Below are positions 17,852 through 26,895 of a stretch of DNA of 64,000 bases, piece by piece. Below the pieces are notes generated by a model. It did not search any database, was not told the origin of the DNA, and saw only the letters and a list, made by a program, of their open reading frames with translations. The translations under genes and the position numbers were made by a program. The number at the start of each line of letters is the position of its first letter. Positions within the stretch are counted from its first letter, which is position 1. The stretch covers positions 496,001 to 560,000 of the forward strand of contig JBKBQA010000002.1 in assembly GCA_046292765.1 (NCBI GenBank), in the 5' to 3' direction. This DNA is from PGZG01 sp046292765. GTDB lineage: Bacteria > Pseudomonadota > Gammaproteobacteria > Pseudomonadales > Alcanivoracaceae.

Positions 17852-17885
17852 GTCTTCCCTTCCTTCTCCCGGTGACCGGTTTCGG

Positions 17886-17913
17886 TTGAAATCACCGGTG
17901 CCTGACGTATTAT
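17886..17913 (+). promoter_or_regulatory. Promoter of the BAX inhibitor-1/tusDCB operon, with inverted repeat
   Basis: TTGAAA (17886-17891) and TATTAT (17908-17913) are spaced by 16 bases, 41 bases before the ATG at 17955. An inverted repeat CCGGTGA (17869-17875) / TCACCGG (17892-17898) overlaps the -35 flank and spacer and could be an operator. Confidence 0.6.
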
Positions 17914-17954
17914 CCCCCTGCAACACGGAGCATCCACCGATCAGGAGATTGTCC

Positions 17955-18635
17955 ATGCAACACAACAGCCCCTATGCCGCACCGCAAAGCACCGTCGTCT
18001 CGGTACGTGGCGAACAGGCCGCCCGCGTCCTTCGCAACACCTACATGCTGCTTGGCATGACGCTGGCCTTCTCTGCCGCCTGTGGCTGGTTTGCCATGTC
18101 CTCGGGTGTCGGTTTCGTCAATCCGATCCTGACGCTGGTGGTATACATCGGTCTACTGATCTTCACCAACGTGATGCGCAACAGCGCCGCCGGAATCGTT
18201 GGCGTGTTCGGCATCACCGGCTGGCTCGGTTTCACCACCGGCCCGATCATCAGTGCCTACGCCGCGATCCCCGGCGGCATGGAGCTGGTGACGCTGGCGC
18301 TTGCCTCTACCGCTGTGGTGTTTGTCGCACTGTCAGCCGTTGCCCTGGTCAGCCGCAAGGATTTCAGCTTCCTTGGCCAGTTCCTGATGGTCGGCATCAT
18401 CGTTGCCTTCCTTGGTGGTCTGGCGGCCTACTTCTTCAACCTGCCGACACTGGCACTGGCGGTTTCCGGCGCCTTTGTACTGCTGTCGTCGATGCTGATC
18501 CTGTGGCAGACCAGTGCCATCGTCCATGGTGGCGAAACCAACTACATCATGGCCACCGTTACCCTGTTCGTATCAATCTACAACCTGTTCATGAGCCTGC
18601 TGCACATCTTTACCGCCCTCAGCGGGGACGATTGA
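17955..18635 (+). CDS. BAX inhibitor-1/YccA-family membrane protein
   Basis: A 226-residue integral membrane protein with about seven membrane segments, of the BI-1/YccA family. E. coli YccA interacts with FtsH; other family members are linked to calcium leak. The ATG at 17955 follows AGGAG at 17943-17947. It is first in a four-gene run, and its stop overlaps tusD (ATGA). The same gene precedes tusDCB in Pseudomonas. Function here is inferred from family only. Confidence 0.92.
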   Translation: MQHNSPYAAPQSTVVSVRGEQAARVLRNTYMLLGMTLAFSAACGWFAMSSGVGFVNPILTLVVYIGLLIFTNVMRNSAAGIVGVFGITGWLGFTTGPIISAYAAIPGGMELVTLALASTAVVFVALSAVALVSRKDFSFLGQFLMVGIIVAFLGGLAAYFFNLPTLALAVSGAFVLLSSMLILWQTSAIVHGGETNYIMATVTLFVSIYNLFMSLLHIFTALSGDD

Positions 18636-18967
18636 TGCACTACAGCGTGCTGGTCTGCGCCGGCCCGGATCATCCGGCAGCGCAGACCGCGCTGAACACC
18701 ACCCGGGCTGTTCTGGCCCGGGGCCACACCCTCTCACGATTATTCTTTTTCCGCGATGCGGTACTGCTGGCCAAAGCCAACTCCCTTGGCCATGACCATT
18801 GGGCAGCGCTGATCCGGCAACATCAGCTCGATGCAGTACTCTGCGTCTCCGCCGCCGAGCAGCGCGGTATCAGCCCCGACAGCACTGTCAGCCCCTGGGT
18901 CATCAGTGGTCTTGGCCAATGGGCAGACGCGCTGCATCACAGCGACCGGGTGCTGAGCTTCGGATGA
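18635..18967 (+). CDS. tusD: Sulfurtransferase complex subunit TusD
   Basis: A 110-residue DsrE-fold protein. TusBCD accepts sulfur from TusA and passes it to TusE and then MnmA for 2-thiouridine in tRNA. Cys70 (AVLCVSAAEQRGI) aligns with the active-site Cys78 of E. coli TusD. Its start overlaps the upstream stop and its stop overlaps tusC. The substrate enzyme mnmA lies at 35522 in this window. Confidence 0.92.
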   Translation: MHYSVLVCAGPDHPAAQTALNTTRAVLARGHTLSRLFFFRDAVLLAKANSLGHDHWAALIRQHQLDAVLCVSAAEQRGISPDSTVSPWVISGLGQWADALHHSDRVLSFG

Positions 18968-19269
18968 TTCTGGTGCTGTGGCGACAGGGTCCTGAGGACG
19001 CCGGTTTTCTTGAATGGCAGGACCTGCTGGTGACGCTGGTGGCGTTCGCCCTGCCGCTGCGCATCGTTATCACCGGCAACGCAGCGAAAGCACTGGACCA
19101 CCCGCAGATGAAGCAACGGTTGCAGCAGCTTGCCGAGCTGGACGTTCAGGAGTTGCTGGTGTGGGGCGACACCATCACGGCGCTGACGGCGGAGCCACTG
19201 CTGCGGGCGATCGACAGCCTGACCCTCGCCAAACTGTCCGGCGAATGCCGCCATCTGGTGCACTGCTGA
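18964..19269 (+). CDS. tusC: Sulfurtransferase complex subunit TusC
   Basis: A 101-residue DsrF/TusC-like protein, rather short (E. coli has 119) and poorly conserved. Identity rests mainly on its place between tusD and tusB with four-base and one-base overlaps. It starts at the ATG at 18964 inside the tusD stop. TusC is a structural partner in the TusBCD heterohexamer. Confidence 0.82.
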   Translation: MILVLWRQGPEDAGFLEWQDLLVTLVAFALPLRIVITGNAAKALDHPQMKQRLQQLAELDVQELLVWGDTITALTAEPLLRAIDSLTLAKLSGECRHLVHC

Positions 19270-19538
19270 TGTTGCACTTGCTGGCCTTCCCTCCGACTCG
19301 GACCGATCTCACCGCCATGGTTGAGGCCTGCCTGAACGACAACGATGCCATCGTGCTGCTCGATCAGGGACTCGACTGGCTAGCCAATGTCGATGCGCTG
19401 AAAGCACTGGCGGGTCATGCCAGAACGACGCTGTTCGCCTTGACGAGCAGCGACGCCGGAACCATCACGATGCTCGACTACCACGGCCTGATTCTGCTCA
19501 CCGAGCAACATCAGGCCAACAGCAGCTGGTATCCCTGA
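19269..19538 (+). CDS. tusB: Sulfurtransferase complex subunit TusB
   Basis: An 89-residue DsrH/TusB protein beginning MLHLLAF, as in E. coli (MLHTL). It has the family's compact length and an 'AIVLLDQG' strand-loop. It ends two bases before the convergent cysG stop. A tusE gene, which follows tusB in Pseudomonas, is not present here. Confidence 0.85.
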   Translation: MLHLLAFPPTRTDLTAMVEACLNDNDAIVLLDQGLDWLANVDALKALAGHARTTLFALTSSDAGTITMLDYHGLILLTEQHQANSSWYP

Positions 19539-19540
19539 GA

Positions 19541-20929
19541 TCAGGACTCCCGGAACCAGCGATAACGCGGATGCAGGCTCACCACCGTGCCGATGATCAG
19601 CAGACTCGGCGCCGCCACCTCCTGTTCCGCCACCCTTTGCGGCAGCGATGCCACTGTGCCGATGATCACCTGCTGGTCATGCATGGTGCCACGAGACACA
19701 ATCGCCGCCGGCATCTCTGCTGACATGCCCTGCGCGATCAGGTTGCTGCAGATCTCCGGCAGACTGACCAGCCCCATGTAAAACACCAGCGTTTCCCCTG
19801 CTGTGATCAGATTGCCCCACGGCAGGTCCACGGAGTTATCCTTGCGATGTCCGGTCACAAAGCGAACTGACTGGGCGTGATCCCGGTGAGTCAGGGGAAT
19901 ACCTGCGTAGGCAGCGCAGCCAGCAGCCGCCGTGACACCGGGCACCACCTGAAAATCGATGCCTGCCTCCACCACCTGATCGAGCTCTTCGCCGCCGCGG
20001 CCGAAAATAAACGGATCTCCTCCTTTCAGGCGGCACACTTTTTTACCGTCGCGCGCGTAGCGCACTAACAAGGCATTGATATCGTCCTGGGCCATCACAT
20101 GCTGGCTGCGCGCCTTACCGACATAGACAAGTTCAGCGTCACGTCGCGCCAATTCGAGAATACCGGGACCGACCAGACGGTCGTACAGCACCACATCCGC
20201 TTTCTGCAGCAAGCGCAGGGCACGGAACGTCATCAGATCCGGATCCCCCGGCCCGGCACCCACCAGATACACCTCACCGCGCGACAGGCTGTCCCGGTCT
20301 GCCTCGTCGATGGCCTGCTTCAGCAGCGACTCGGCGCGCTGGTCCTGACCCGCCAACACCTGTTCCATCAGGGCGCCATCAAGCATGCCTTCCCAAAACA
20401 GACGGCGGGCGCCCACCTGAGGCAATTTCTCTGCCAGCGCCTGACGATAACGCCCCATCAGACTGGCAAGCCGGCCGAGGCCGGCGGGCAGCAGAGTTTC
20501 AATCCGTGAGCGCGCCCAACGGGCCAGAACCGGCGAGGCACCACCGCTGCTGATGCTGATCAGCAGTGGGTCACGGTCGACGATGGCAGGAAAGATAAAG
20601 GTACACAGCGGCGGGTTATCGACCACGTTGACCGGTAGCTTGCGCAGCAACGCATCGCCATGCAGCTGTCGGTTGACGTCGTGATCGTCGGTGGCGCCTA
20701 TAGCAAGCACCACGCCGTCGAGGTGATCAGACTGATAACGAGCCGGAAGCCACTCGCCGCCCTGCTCCTCGATCAGTTGCCGTAATGCCGGTTCGATCTG
20801 CGGCGACACAATCCGCAATCTGGCACCGGCACGCACCAGCAAACGGGATTTGCGCAGGGCAATTTCGCCACCGCCGACAACAAGGGCGAGCTGATCCCTG
20901 ATGCGCCAGGCAACCGGCAGATATTCCAT
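19541..20929 (-). CDS. cysG: Siroheme synthase, multifunctional CysG
   Basis: A 462-residue bifunctional enzyme. The N-terminal half (about 1-200) is the NAD-dependent precorrin-2 dehydrogenase/ferrochelatase, with a GGGEIALRK nucleotide loop. The C-terminal half (about 215-460) is the SAM-dependent uroporphyrinogen III methyltransferase, with VYLVGAGPGDPDL and the LKGGDPFIFGRGGEE motif. It makes siroheme for sulfite and nitrite reductases. Length matches E. coli (457). It lies 12 bases after serS on the minus strand. Confidence 0.97.
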   Translation of the reverse strand: MEYLPVAWRIRDQLALVVGGGEIALRKSRLLVRAGARLRIVSPQIEPALRQLIEEQGGEWLPARYQSDHLDGVVLAIGATDDHDVNRQLHGDALLRKLPVNVVDNPPLCTFIFPAIVDRDPLLISISSGGASPVLARWARSRIETLLPAGLGRLASLMGRYRQALAEKLPQVGARRLFWEGMLDGALMEQVLAGQDQRAESLLKQAIDEADRDSLSRGEVYLVGAGPGDPDLMTFRALRLLQKADVVLYDRLVGPGILELARRDAELVYVGKARSQHVMAQDDINALLVRYARDGKKVCRLKGGDPFIFGRGGEELDQVVEAGIDFQVVPGVTAAAGCAAYAGIPLTHRDHAQSVRFVTGHRKDNSVDLPWGNLITAGETLVFYMGLVSLPEICSNLIAQGMSAEMPAAIVSRGTMHDQQVIIGTVASLPQRVAEQEVAAPSLLIIGTVVSLHPRYRWFRES

Positions 20930-20941
20930 GCTGACCTCGTG

Positions 20942-22231
20942 TCAGAGCGTCTCGCGACCGCCGAGATAGGAACGCAGCGCCTCGGGTACCGTGACACTGC
21001 CATCGGCGTTCTGGCAGTTCTCCAGAATTGCCACCAGTGTACGCCCCACTGCAAGGCCGGAACCATTCAGGGTGTGCAGCAACTCGGTCTTGCCGGTTTC
21101 CGGATGGCGGTATCGGGCCTGCATGCGGCGGGCCTGGAAATCGCCAAAGGTGGAGCAGGAGGAAATCTCCCGATAGGTGTCCTGGCTCGGAATCCAGACC
21201 TCAATGTCATAAGTCTTGCAGGATGAAAAGCCCATGTCGCCGGTGCACAGCGCCACCACCCGATACGGCAAACCGAGCGCCTGCAGCACCGCCTCGGCAT
21301 GGCCGGTGAGGGCCTCCAGCGCCGGCAATGCATCCTCGGGCTTCACCAGTTGTACCAGCTCCACCTTTTCGAACTGGTGCTGACGGATCATGCCGCGGGT
21401 ATCACGACCATGACTGCCCGCTTCGCTGCGGAAACAGGGGGTGTGACAGACATACTTGAGCGGCAGGCGGGCCGGATCAATGATCTCGCCCGCCGCGAGA
21501 TTGGTGACCGGCACCTCGGCGGTAGGAATCAGATATAACTCGCGGTCGCCGCGAACCCGGAACAGATCCTCCTCGAACTTGGGCAGCTGGCCAGTGCCAC
21601 GCAGCGCCTCGGGACCAACCAGGTAGGGCACATACACTTCCATATAACCGTGCCGGTCGGCATGCAGGTCGACCATGAAATCGATCAGGGCCCGGTGCAG
21701 CCGGGCCAGCGACCCGGTCAGCACTGAAAAGCGCGCGCCCGACAGCTTGGCAGCGAGATCGAAGTTGAGCTCACCTGAACCGAGCCCGGCCCCGACATCC
21801 ACATGATCACGGACGCTAAAATCGAACTGGCGCGGCTGCCCCCAGCGACGCACCTCGACATTATCTTGCTCGCCGGCGCCATCCGGCACTTCATCCAGAG
21901 GCGGGTTCGGTACGCTGAGCAGTAGTGTTTCAAGACGCTGGTGCAGGTCAGCGGCGCGCGTCTCCTGCGCGCCGAGATCAGCATCAATGCGCGCCAACGC
22001 TTCCGCCACCTGTGCCTTGGCCTGATCCACCGGCACACCCGACTTGACCAGATCACCGACTTCCCGGGCCGTCTGCTTACGCTGCGCCTGCAGATCCTGA
22101 GAGCGCATGTCGGCATCCTTGCGCTCGGCGTCCAGCACCTGAAACGCCACCAGATCGAAGGTCACCCCGCGACGCGCCAGACGCACCGCCACCTGTTCGC
22201 CGTCGCGGCGCAATTCACGAATATCCAGCAT
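20942..22231 (-). CDS. serS: Serine-tRNA ligase
   Basis: A 429-residue class II aminoacyl-tRNA synthetase. An N-terminal coiled-coil arm that binds tRNA-Ser (about 30-110) is followed by the catalytic domain, with motif 2 CFRSEAGSHGRDTRGMIRQHQF (first part shown) and the C-terminal motif 3 with GSGLAVGRTLVAILE. The start is the ATG at 22231 (MLDIRELRRD, typical of SerS). The frame stays open to 22336, but those extra residues do not fit the family. Confidence 0.97.
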   Translation of the reverse strand: MLDIRELRRDGEQVAVRLARRGVTFDLVAFQVLDAERKDADMRSQDLQAQRKQTAREVGDLVKSGVPVDQAKAQVAEALARIDADLGAQETRAADLHQRLETLLLSVPNPPLDEVPDGAGEQDNVEVRRWGQPRQFDFSVRDHVDVGAGLGSGELNFDLAAKLSGARFSVLTGSLARLHRALIDFMVDLHADRHGYMEVYVPYLVGPEALRGTGQLPKFEEDLFRVRGDRELYLIPTAEVPVTNLAAGEIIDPARLPLKYVCHTPCFRSEAGSHGRDTRGMIRQHQFEKVELVQLVKPEDALPALEALTGHAEAVLQALGLPYRVVALCTGDMGFSSCKTYDIEVWIPSQDTYREISSCSTFGDFQARRMQARYRHPETGKTELLHTLNGSGLAVGRTLVAILENCQNADGSVTVPEALRSYLGGRETL

Positions 22232-22251
22232 GGATCCACCCTGCCCGTTAT

Positions 22252-22277
22252 CAGCCCGGCCGGCCACTGCCGGGCTG
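22252..22277 (-). terminator. GC-rich hairpin between rarA and serS
   Basis: CAGCCCGG and CCGGGCTG form a perfect 8-bp stem with a 10-base loop in the rarA-serS gap. There is no T tract, so it may be a Rho-type pause or a serS leader structure. Confidence 0.4.
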
Positions 22278-22366
22278 GTGTAAATCAAGGCGGGGATTAT
22301 CGTTGAGAAGGGCCGCAAGGTCACGCGGCATGGCAAAGGAAACCGAAACGCGGGCGGCAGACCCGG

Positions 22367-23689
22367 TCAGCGCGATCGGCTCAAGCCGTGGCGCTGCCAG
22401 CTGGCGTTACGATGCCGCTCCTGCCAGTCGCGTAACTTCTCGGCGATGCGGATTTCCAGGCCACGCGCCACAGGCTGGTAAAACACCGGCTGTCCCATGC
22501 CCTCGGGGAAATAGCTCTCTCCGGCAACGAAGGCATCGGGGAAATCGTGGGCGTAGTGGTATTCGGCACCGTGGCCTTCAGATTTCATCAGTCTGGTCGG
22601 CGCATTGCGCAGGTGCAGCGGTACCTCGTCACTGGCATGGGAGGACACGAACGCCTTTGCCTGATTCCAGGCGTTGTACACCGCATTGCTCTTGGGGGCC
22701 ACGGCGAGGTAAACCAGCGCCTGGGCAATGGCCAGCTCGCCCTCAGGCGAGCCGAGTCGCTCCTGAACCTCCCACGCATTCAGGCAAACCTGCAGGGCAC
22801 GCGGGTCGGCGTTGCCAATATCCTCACTGGCCATCCGCACCACTCGCCGGGCGACATAGAGCGGATCACAGCCACCATCGAGCATGCGTGCAAACCAGTA
22901 CAGGGCGGCGTCCGGGTCCGAACCACGAACCGATTTGTGCAGCGCACTGATCTGGTCGTAGAAGTAATCACCACCCTTGTCAAAGCGTCGCAGGCTGTCA
23001 CGGAGCAGCTCGTTCACCAGCGTCAGCTCGATACTCTGATCGGCCATATCGAGGGCGATATCGAGCAAGTTGAGCAGGCGTCTCGCATCGCCATCGGCGT
23101 GATCGAGCAACCGATCCCTCGCCTCAGCGGTCATGCTAATGTTGGCGAACTCCGCCCTGCCGAGGGCGCGGTCCAGCAAGGTGGCAAGATCCTCCCGGTC
23201 AATGCTGCGTAGTCGGTACACCCGCGCCCGTGACAGAAGCGCGTTATTGAGCTCAAAAGAGGGGTTCTCGGTGGTGGCACCGATAAAAATCAGCGTGCCA
23301 TCTTCCACATGGGGCAAAAAAGCATCCTGCTGCGCCTTGTTGAAGCGGTGTACCTCGTCAACGAACAGCACGGTGCGCTGACCCCGGGTCAGCTGCTGGC
23401 GGGCTTCCGCCACTGCTTCGCGGATATCCTTGACGCCGGCGAGCACCGCCGACAGGGTGATAAAGGTGGCATCCACAGCTTGCGCCAGAATCAGCGCCAG
23501 TGTGGTTTTTCCGGTCCCCGGAGGGCCCCACAGGATCATTGAGTGAAGCTGGTGCTGTTCGACTGCACGGCGCAGTGGTTTGCCAGCGCCGATCAGATGT
23601 GGCTGACCGACATAGTCGTCCAGCGACGACGGCCGCATGCGCGCCGCAAGCGGCTGATAACTGCCGTCGTCGCCGAACAGGTCCGTCAT
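22367..23689 (-). CDS. rarA: Replication-associated recombination protein A
   Basis: A 440-residue AAA+ ATPase (RarA/MgsA) that acts at stalled replication forks. It has Walker A GPPGTGKTTLA, Walker B VLFVDEVHR, sensor 1 GATTENPSF, and the C-terminal helical tetramerisation domain. Length is usual (about 440-447). The ATG at 23689 overlaps the lolA stop by four bases, and ftsK-lolA-rarA-serS is a conserved gammaproteobacterial order. Confidence 0.96.
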   Translation of the reverse strand: MTDLFGDDGSYQPLAARMRPSSLDDYVGQPHLIGAGKPLRRAVEQHQLHSMILWGPPGTGKTTLALILAQAVDATFITLSAVLAGVKDIREAVAEARQQLTRGQRTVLFVDEVHRFNKAQQDAFLPHVEDGTLIFIGATTENPSFELNNALLSRARVYRLRSIDREDLATLLDRALGRAEFANISMTAEARDRLLDHADGDARRLLNLLDIALDMADQSIELTLVNELLRDSLRRFDKGGDYFYDQISALHKSVRGSDPDAALYWFARMLDGGCDPLYVARRVVRMASEDIGNADPRALQVCLNAWEVQERLGSPEGELAIAQALVYLAVAPKSNAVYNAWNQAKAFVSSHASDEVPLHLRNAPTRLMKSEGHGAEYHYAHDFPDAFVAGESYFPEGMGQPVFYQPVARGLEIRIAEKLRDWQERHRNASWQRHGLSRSR

Positions 23690-24303
23690 TCGCTTTGCCG
23701 GATCAGATCGACGCCATCGGGGGCAGTGAATTCGAACAGCCCCTGATCCTGACGGCCATTCACCACGGTGTCGCGAAAATCCAGCGAGGTCTGCTGTCCG
23801 AGGGCATCCTCAAGGCGCATGCTAAGCGGCCTGTCACCGGCGAAGGTGACCTCGAGTTCCACAAACAGGGTGTCGTCCTGACGCGGGGAAAGTAGGTAGG
23901 AGACCGTTCTGCCGCTACGGGCGCCCTCTTCAACAATAAACGCCGCGGCCACCTGCTTCGGGTCGCCCCCGAACAGCAGCGCCGGGGTACTGGCGGTATC
24001 CTGGGTCAGCGGTTTCTCGATCACCTGTTCAAGATCGACATCATAGATCCACACCAGCTGGCCATTGGATACAGCGAGCTGTTCGAACGGTTCAGTGGTG
24101 TGCCAGCGGAAGCGGTTTCCTCGGGCCATGTGCATGGTGCCGCTGGCCTCCTGTAATCGGGTGCCACCGCGATCCAGCACCACTTGCTCAAAATTGCCCG
24201 ACAGGCTGTTCACCGCCGACAACCGCTTGACCAGGTCCTCTGTGGGCCCTGCCGCAACCAGCATTGGCATCGCCGCGAGCAAACCTGCAAATACTGCTTT
24301 CAT
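23686..24303 (-). CDS. lolA: Outer-membrane lipoprotein carrier protein LolA
   Basis: A 205-residue periplasmic chaperone. A signal peptide of about 18 residues (ending LVAAG) is followed by the LolA beta-barrel fold, with conserved segments NSLSGNFEQ and RFRWHTTEP. It carries mature lipoproteins from LolCDE to LolB. It starts nine bases after the ftsK stop and overlaps rarA. Confidence 0.95.
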   Translation of the reverse strand: MKAVFAGLLAAMPMLVAAGPTEDLVKRLSAVNSLSGNFEQVVLDRGGTRLQEASGTMHMARGNRFRWHTTEPFEQLAVSNGQLVWIYDVDLEQVIEKPLTQDTASTPALLFGGDPKQVAAAFIVEEGARSGRTVSYLLSPRQDDTLFVELEVTFAGDRPLSMRLEDALGQQTSLDFRDTVVNGRQDQGLFEFTAPDGVDLIRQSE

Positions 24304-24312
24304 GATTGTTCC

Positions 24313-26622
24313 TCAGTCAGCGCCACCAGGCGCCAGCACTTCACGTTGTCCATTATGACCGGCCTCGCTTACCACGCCGGCCATCTCCATGGCTTCCACC
24401 AGACGAGCGGCCCGGTTGTAGCCGATCTTGAACTTGCGCTGCACCGAGGAGATCGAGGCACGACGGGACTGCAATACAAAAGCCACTGCCTCGTCGTAGA
24501 GGGCATCCTGTTCGGCGTCCTCGTCACCACTACCACCATCGAAGCCGGGCATGCCGGTGTCGCCACCGCCCTGCAGAATTTCTTCCAGATAATCCGGCTC
24601 GCCACGCTTGCGCCAGTCGTCGCAAACCCGGTGAACCTCCTCGTCTGAGACAAAGGCCCCATGAACTCGTTCCGGAACACTGGTGCCCACCGGCAGATAA
24701 AGCATGTCGCCATGGCCGAGCAACTGTTCTGCACCACCCTGATCCAGCACCGTGCGGGAGTCGATTTTTGACGACACCTGAAACGCCATCCGAGACGGCA
24801 CATTCGCCTTGATCAGACCGGTGATGACGTCCACCGACGGGCGCTGGGTGGCCAGAATCAGGTGAATCCCCGCAGCACGAGCCTTCTGCGCAATACGGGC
24901 AATCAACTCTTCCACTTTTTTGCCGACTATCATCATCATGTCGGCAAACTCATCGACCACAATCACGATGTAGGGCAATTTCTGCAGCGCCGGCGCGGGC
25001 TCCTCCAGATTCATCGGATCTTTCGGCTTCCAGAGTGGGTCACGGACGGTTTCGCCGCGCTTTTCCGCATCAATCAGCTTGCGGTTGTATCCGGCAATAT
25101 TGCGCACACCGAGGGCCGCCATCACCTTGTAACGACGCTCCATCTCGGCGACGCCCCAGCGCAGGGCGGCGGCGGCATCTTTCATGTCCGTCACCACCGG
25201 GGTAAGCAGATGCGGAATACCGTCGTAAACGGCCAGCTCCAGCATCTTCGGGTCGATCATGATCAACCGCACCTCATCCGGTCCCGACTTGAACAGGATC
25301 GACAGCAACATCGCATTAAGGCCGACGGATTTACCGGAACCGGTGGTGCCCGCCACCAGCAGGTGGGGCATCTTGGCCAGATCCGCCACCATCGGATTGC
25401 CGCTGATGTCCTTGCCCAGTGCCATCGTCAGCGGCGACGGCGATTCATCAAAGGCGCGGGAAGCCACTGCCTCGGTGAAGCGAATCATCTCGCGCTGCTC
25501 ATTGGGAACCTCGATGCCAACCGTGGTCTTGCCGGGAATCACCTCCACAACCCGGACGCTGATGACCGCCAGTGAACGGGCCAGATCTTTGGCCAGATTG
25601 GTAATGCGGCTGACCTTGACGCCGGCGGCAGGCTGGATTTCAAAACGGGTAATCACCGGGCCCGGTTGCACTGCCACCACCTCGGCCTCAATGCCGAAGT
25701 CTTTCAGCTTGATCTCCAGCAACCGCGACATGGCATCCAGGGCCTGGTCAGAGAAGCCACCGCGATTACCCTCCTCCACCGGATCCAGCAGCGCCAGCGG
25801 CGGCAGCGTTCCGGTGACCTGGGCAGTGAACAGCGGCTGCTGTTTTTCCTTCTGCACCCGATCACTTTTTTCCACCTTCTGCAGCGGTTTGACGATCGCC
25901 GGTGGCTTGCGGGATTCGGCTCTCTTCTTGCCCTCTTCCACTACCAGGCGCCGCTGCGCCTGAACCTGACGGGTCTGGCGCCGCGCCTTGAGGGCGCGCA
26001 TCCAGATCGGCAGCTTGCGCACCAGTGTCATCACCAGGGCACTACTGATCGCAGCCAACCGAATCCAGGACAGGTCGGTAAAGATGGTCATGCCGATCAG
26101 AAACAGGGTCCCCAGCAGCAAGGTGCCACCAACGGCATTAAAGCCCTCCAGCGCCGTCATGCCCACTTCCTTGCCGAGAATGCCGCCGGGGCCTTCTGGC
26201 AGCACCGTGCCGTTGCCACTGAGATGGATGTAGCAGAGCCCGGTGCCCGCCACCATGGTGAGGATGAAGCCGACCAGGCGCACCGAGAACATCGGCCAGG
26301 ATCCGGTGATGCCGGCATGGCGTTCGCGCAACACCCGTACCCCCCAAAACCCGATTAACAGGGGGAACAGATAGGCCAGGTAGCCGAACAGCAAGAACAG
26401 ACCGTCAGCAAAGAAGGCCCCGGCCCGCCCGGCGGCATTATTGGCCTGCTCGGCGGAGCCCATGTAGGACCAGCCGGGGTCCTTCGGATCAAACGTGATC
26501 AATGCCAGCAACAGGTAGACAGACAGCGCCAGCAACAACAGCACCATGCCCTCAAGCAGAACCCGCTTGAGGTGGCGCGACCAGCCCGGCTCGTCGGCTT
26601 TCGAAGTTTTGGAATTACTCAA
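24313..26622 (-). CDS. ftsK: DNA translocase FtsK
   Basis: A FtsK of about 769 residues from a TTG at 26622. Four N-terminal membrane segments anchor it at the septum. A short linker leads to the motor, with Walker A GTTGSGKSVGLN, VVDEFADMMM as Walker B, and LATQRPS. The C-terminal winged-helix gamma domain ends with IGYNRAARLVEAME and reads KOPS to drive dif recombination. No suitable ATG exists near the N-terminus. The frame is open to 26790, but the first 56 codons do not look like FtsK. TTG at 26622 gives an N-terminus like that of Pseudomonas FtsK; its ribosome site is weak. Confidence 0.93.
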   Translation of the reverse strand: MSNSKTSKADEPGWSRHLKRVLLEGMVLLLLALSVYLLLALITFDPKDPGWSYMGSAEQANNAAGRAGAFFADGLFLLFGYLAYLFPLLIGFWGVRVLRERHAGITGSWPMFSVRLVGFILTMVAGTGLCYIHLSGNGTVLPEGPGGILGKEVGMTALEGFNAVGGTLLLGTLFLIGMTIFTDLSWIRLAAISSALVMTLVRKLPIWMRALKARRQTRQVQAQRRLVVEEGKKRAESRKPPAIVKPLQKVEKSDRVQKEKQQPLFTAQVTGTLPPLALLDPVEEGNRGGFSDQALDAMSRLLEIKLKDFGIEAEVVAVQPGPVITRFEIQPAAGVKVSRITNLAKDLARSLAVISVRVVEVIPGKTTVGIEVPNEQREMIRFTEAVASRAFDESPSPLTMALGKDISGNPMVADLAKMPHLLVAGTTGSGKSVGLNAMLLSILFKSGPDEVRLIMIDPKMLELAVYDGIPHLLTPVVTDMKDAAAALRWGVAEMERRYKVMAALGVRNIAGYNRKLIDAEKRGETVRDPLWKPKDPMNLEEPAPALQKLPYIVIVVDEFADMMMIVGKKVEELIARIAQKARAAGIHLILATQRPSVDVITGLIKANVPSRMAFQVSSKIDSRTVLDQGGAEQLLGHGDMLYLPVGTSVPERVHGAFVSDEEVHRVCDDWRKRGEPDYLEEILQGGGDTGMPGFDGGSGDEDAEQDALYDEAVAFVLQSRRASISSVQRKFKIGYNRAARLVEAMEMAGVVSEAGHNGQREVLAPGGAD

Positions 26623-26895
26623 GGTTTCGTCACTAACTGGCTGAATTAATTGAGATGCTACACGCAAAACCGCGCCTTCACCAGCGACCGAGCCGCACGC
26701 TGATGGCACGTCTGGAGAGCATGATCCGCAGCGCTCGCCCCTCGCGGTGCCGTCAATCTGCTGCCAATCGCAGCGCGCCGCCGCCAACAATAGCAGGACT
26801 CGCTGAAAATCATAGGGCGCGACTGTTCAATGCCGCCGCCAATTGGTGTAGCTTCCCCCTCCATTCCGTCTGCCCGTACTCCATGGAGGCTATGC

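Noticed and set aside
22232..22336. N-terminal extension of serS from the upstream ATG
   Set aside because: The extra residues do not fit the SerS family, whose start MLDIRELR matches the ATG at 22231.
26623..26790. FtsK extension of 56 residues from a TTG at 26790
   Set aside because: Cys/Arg-rich sequence unlike FtsK N-termini, and it would use up most of the promoter region shared with trxB.
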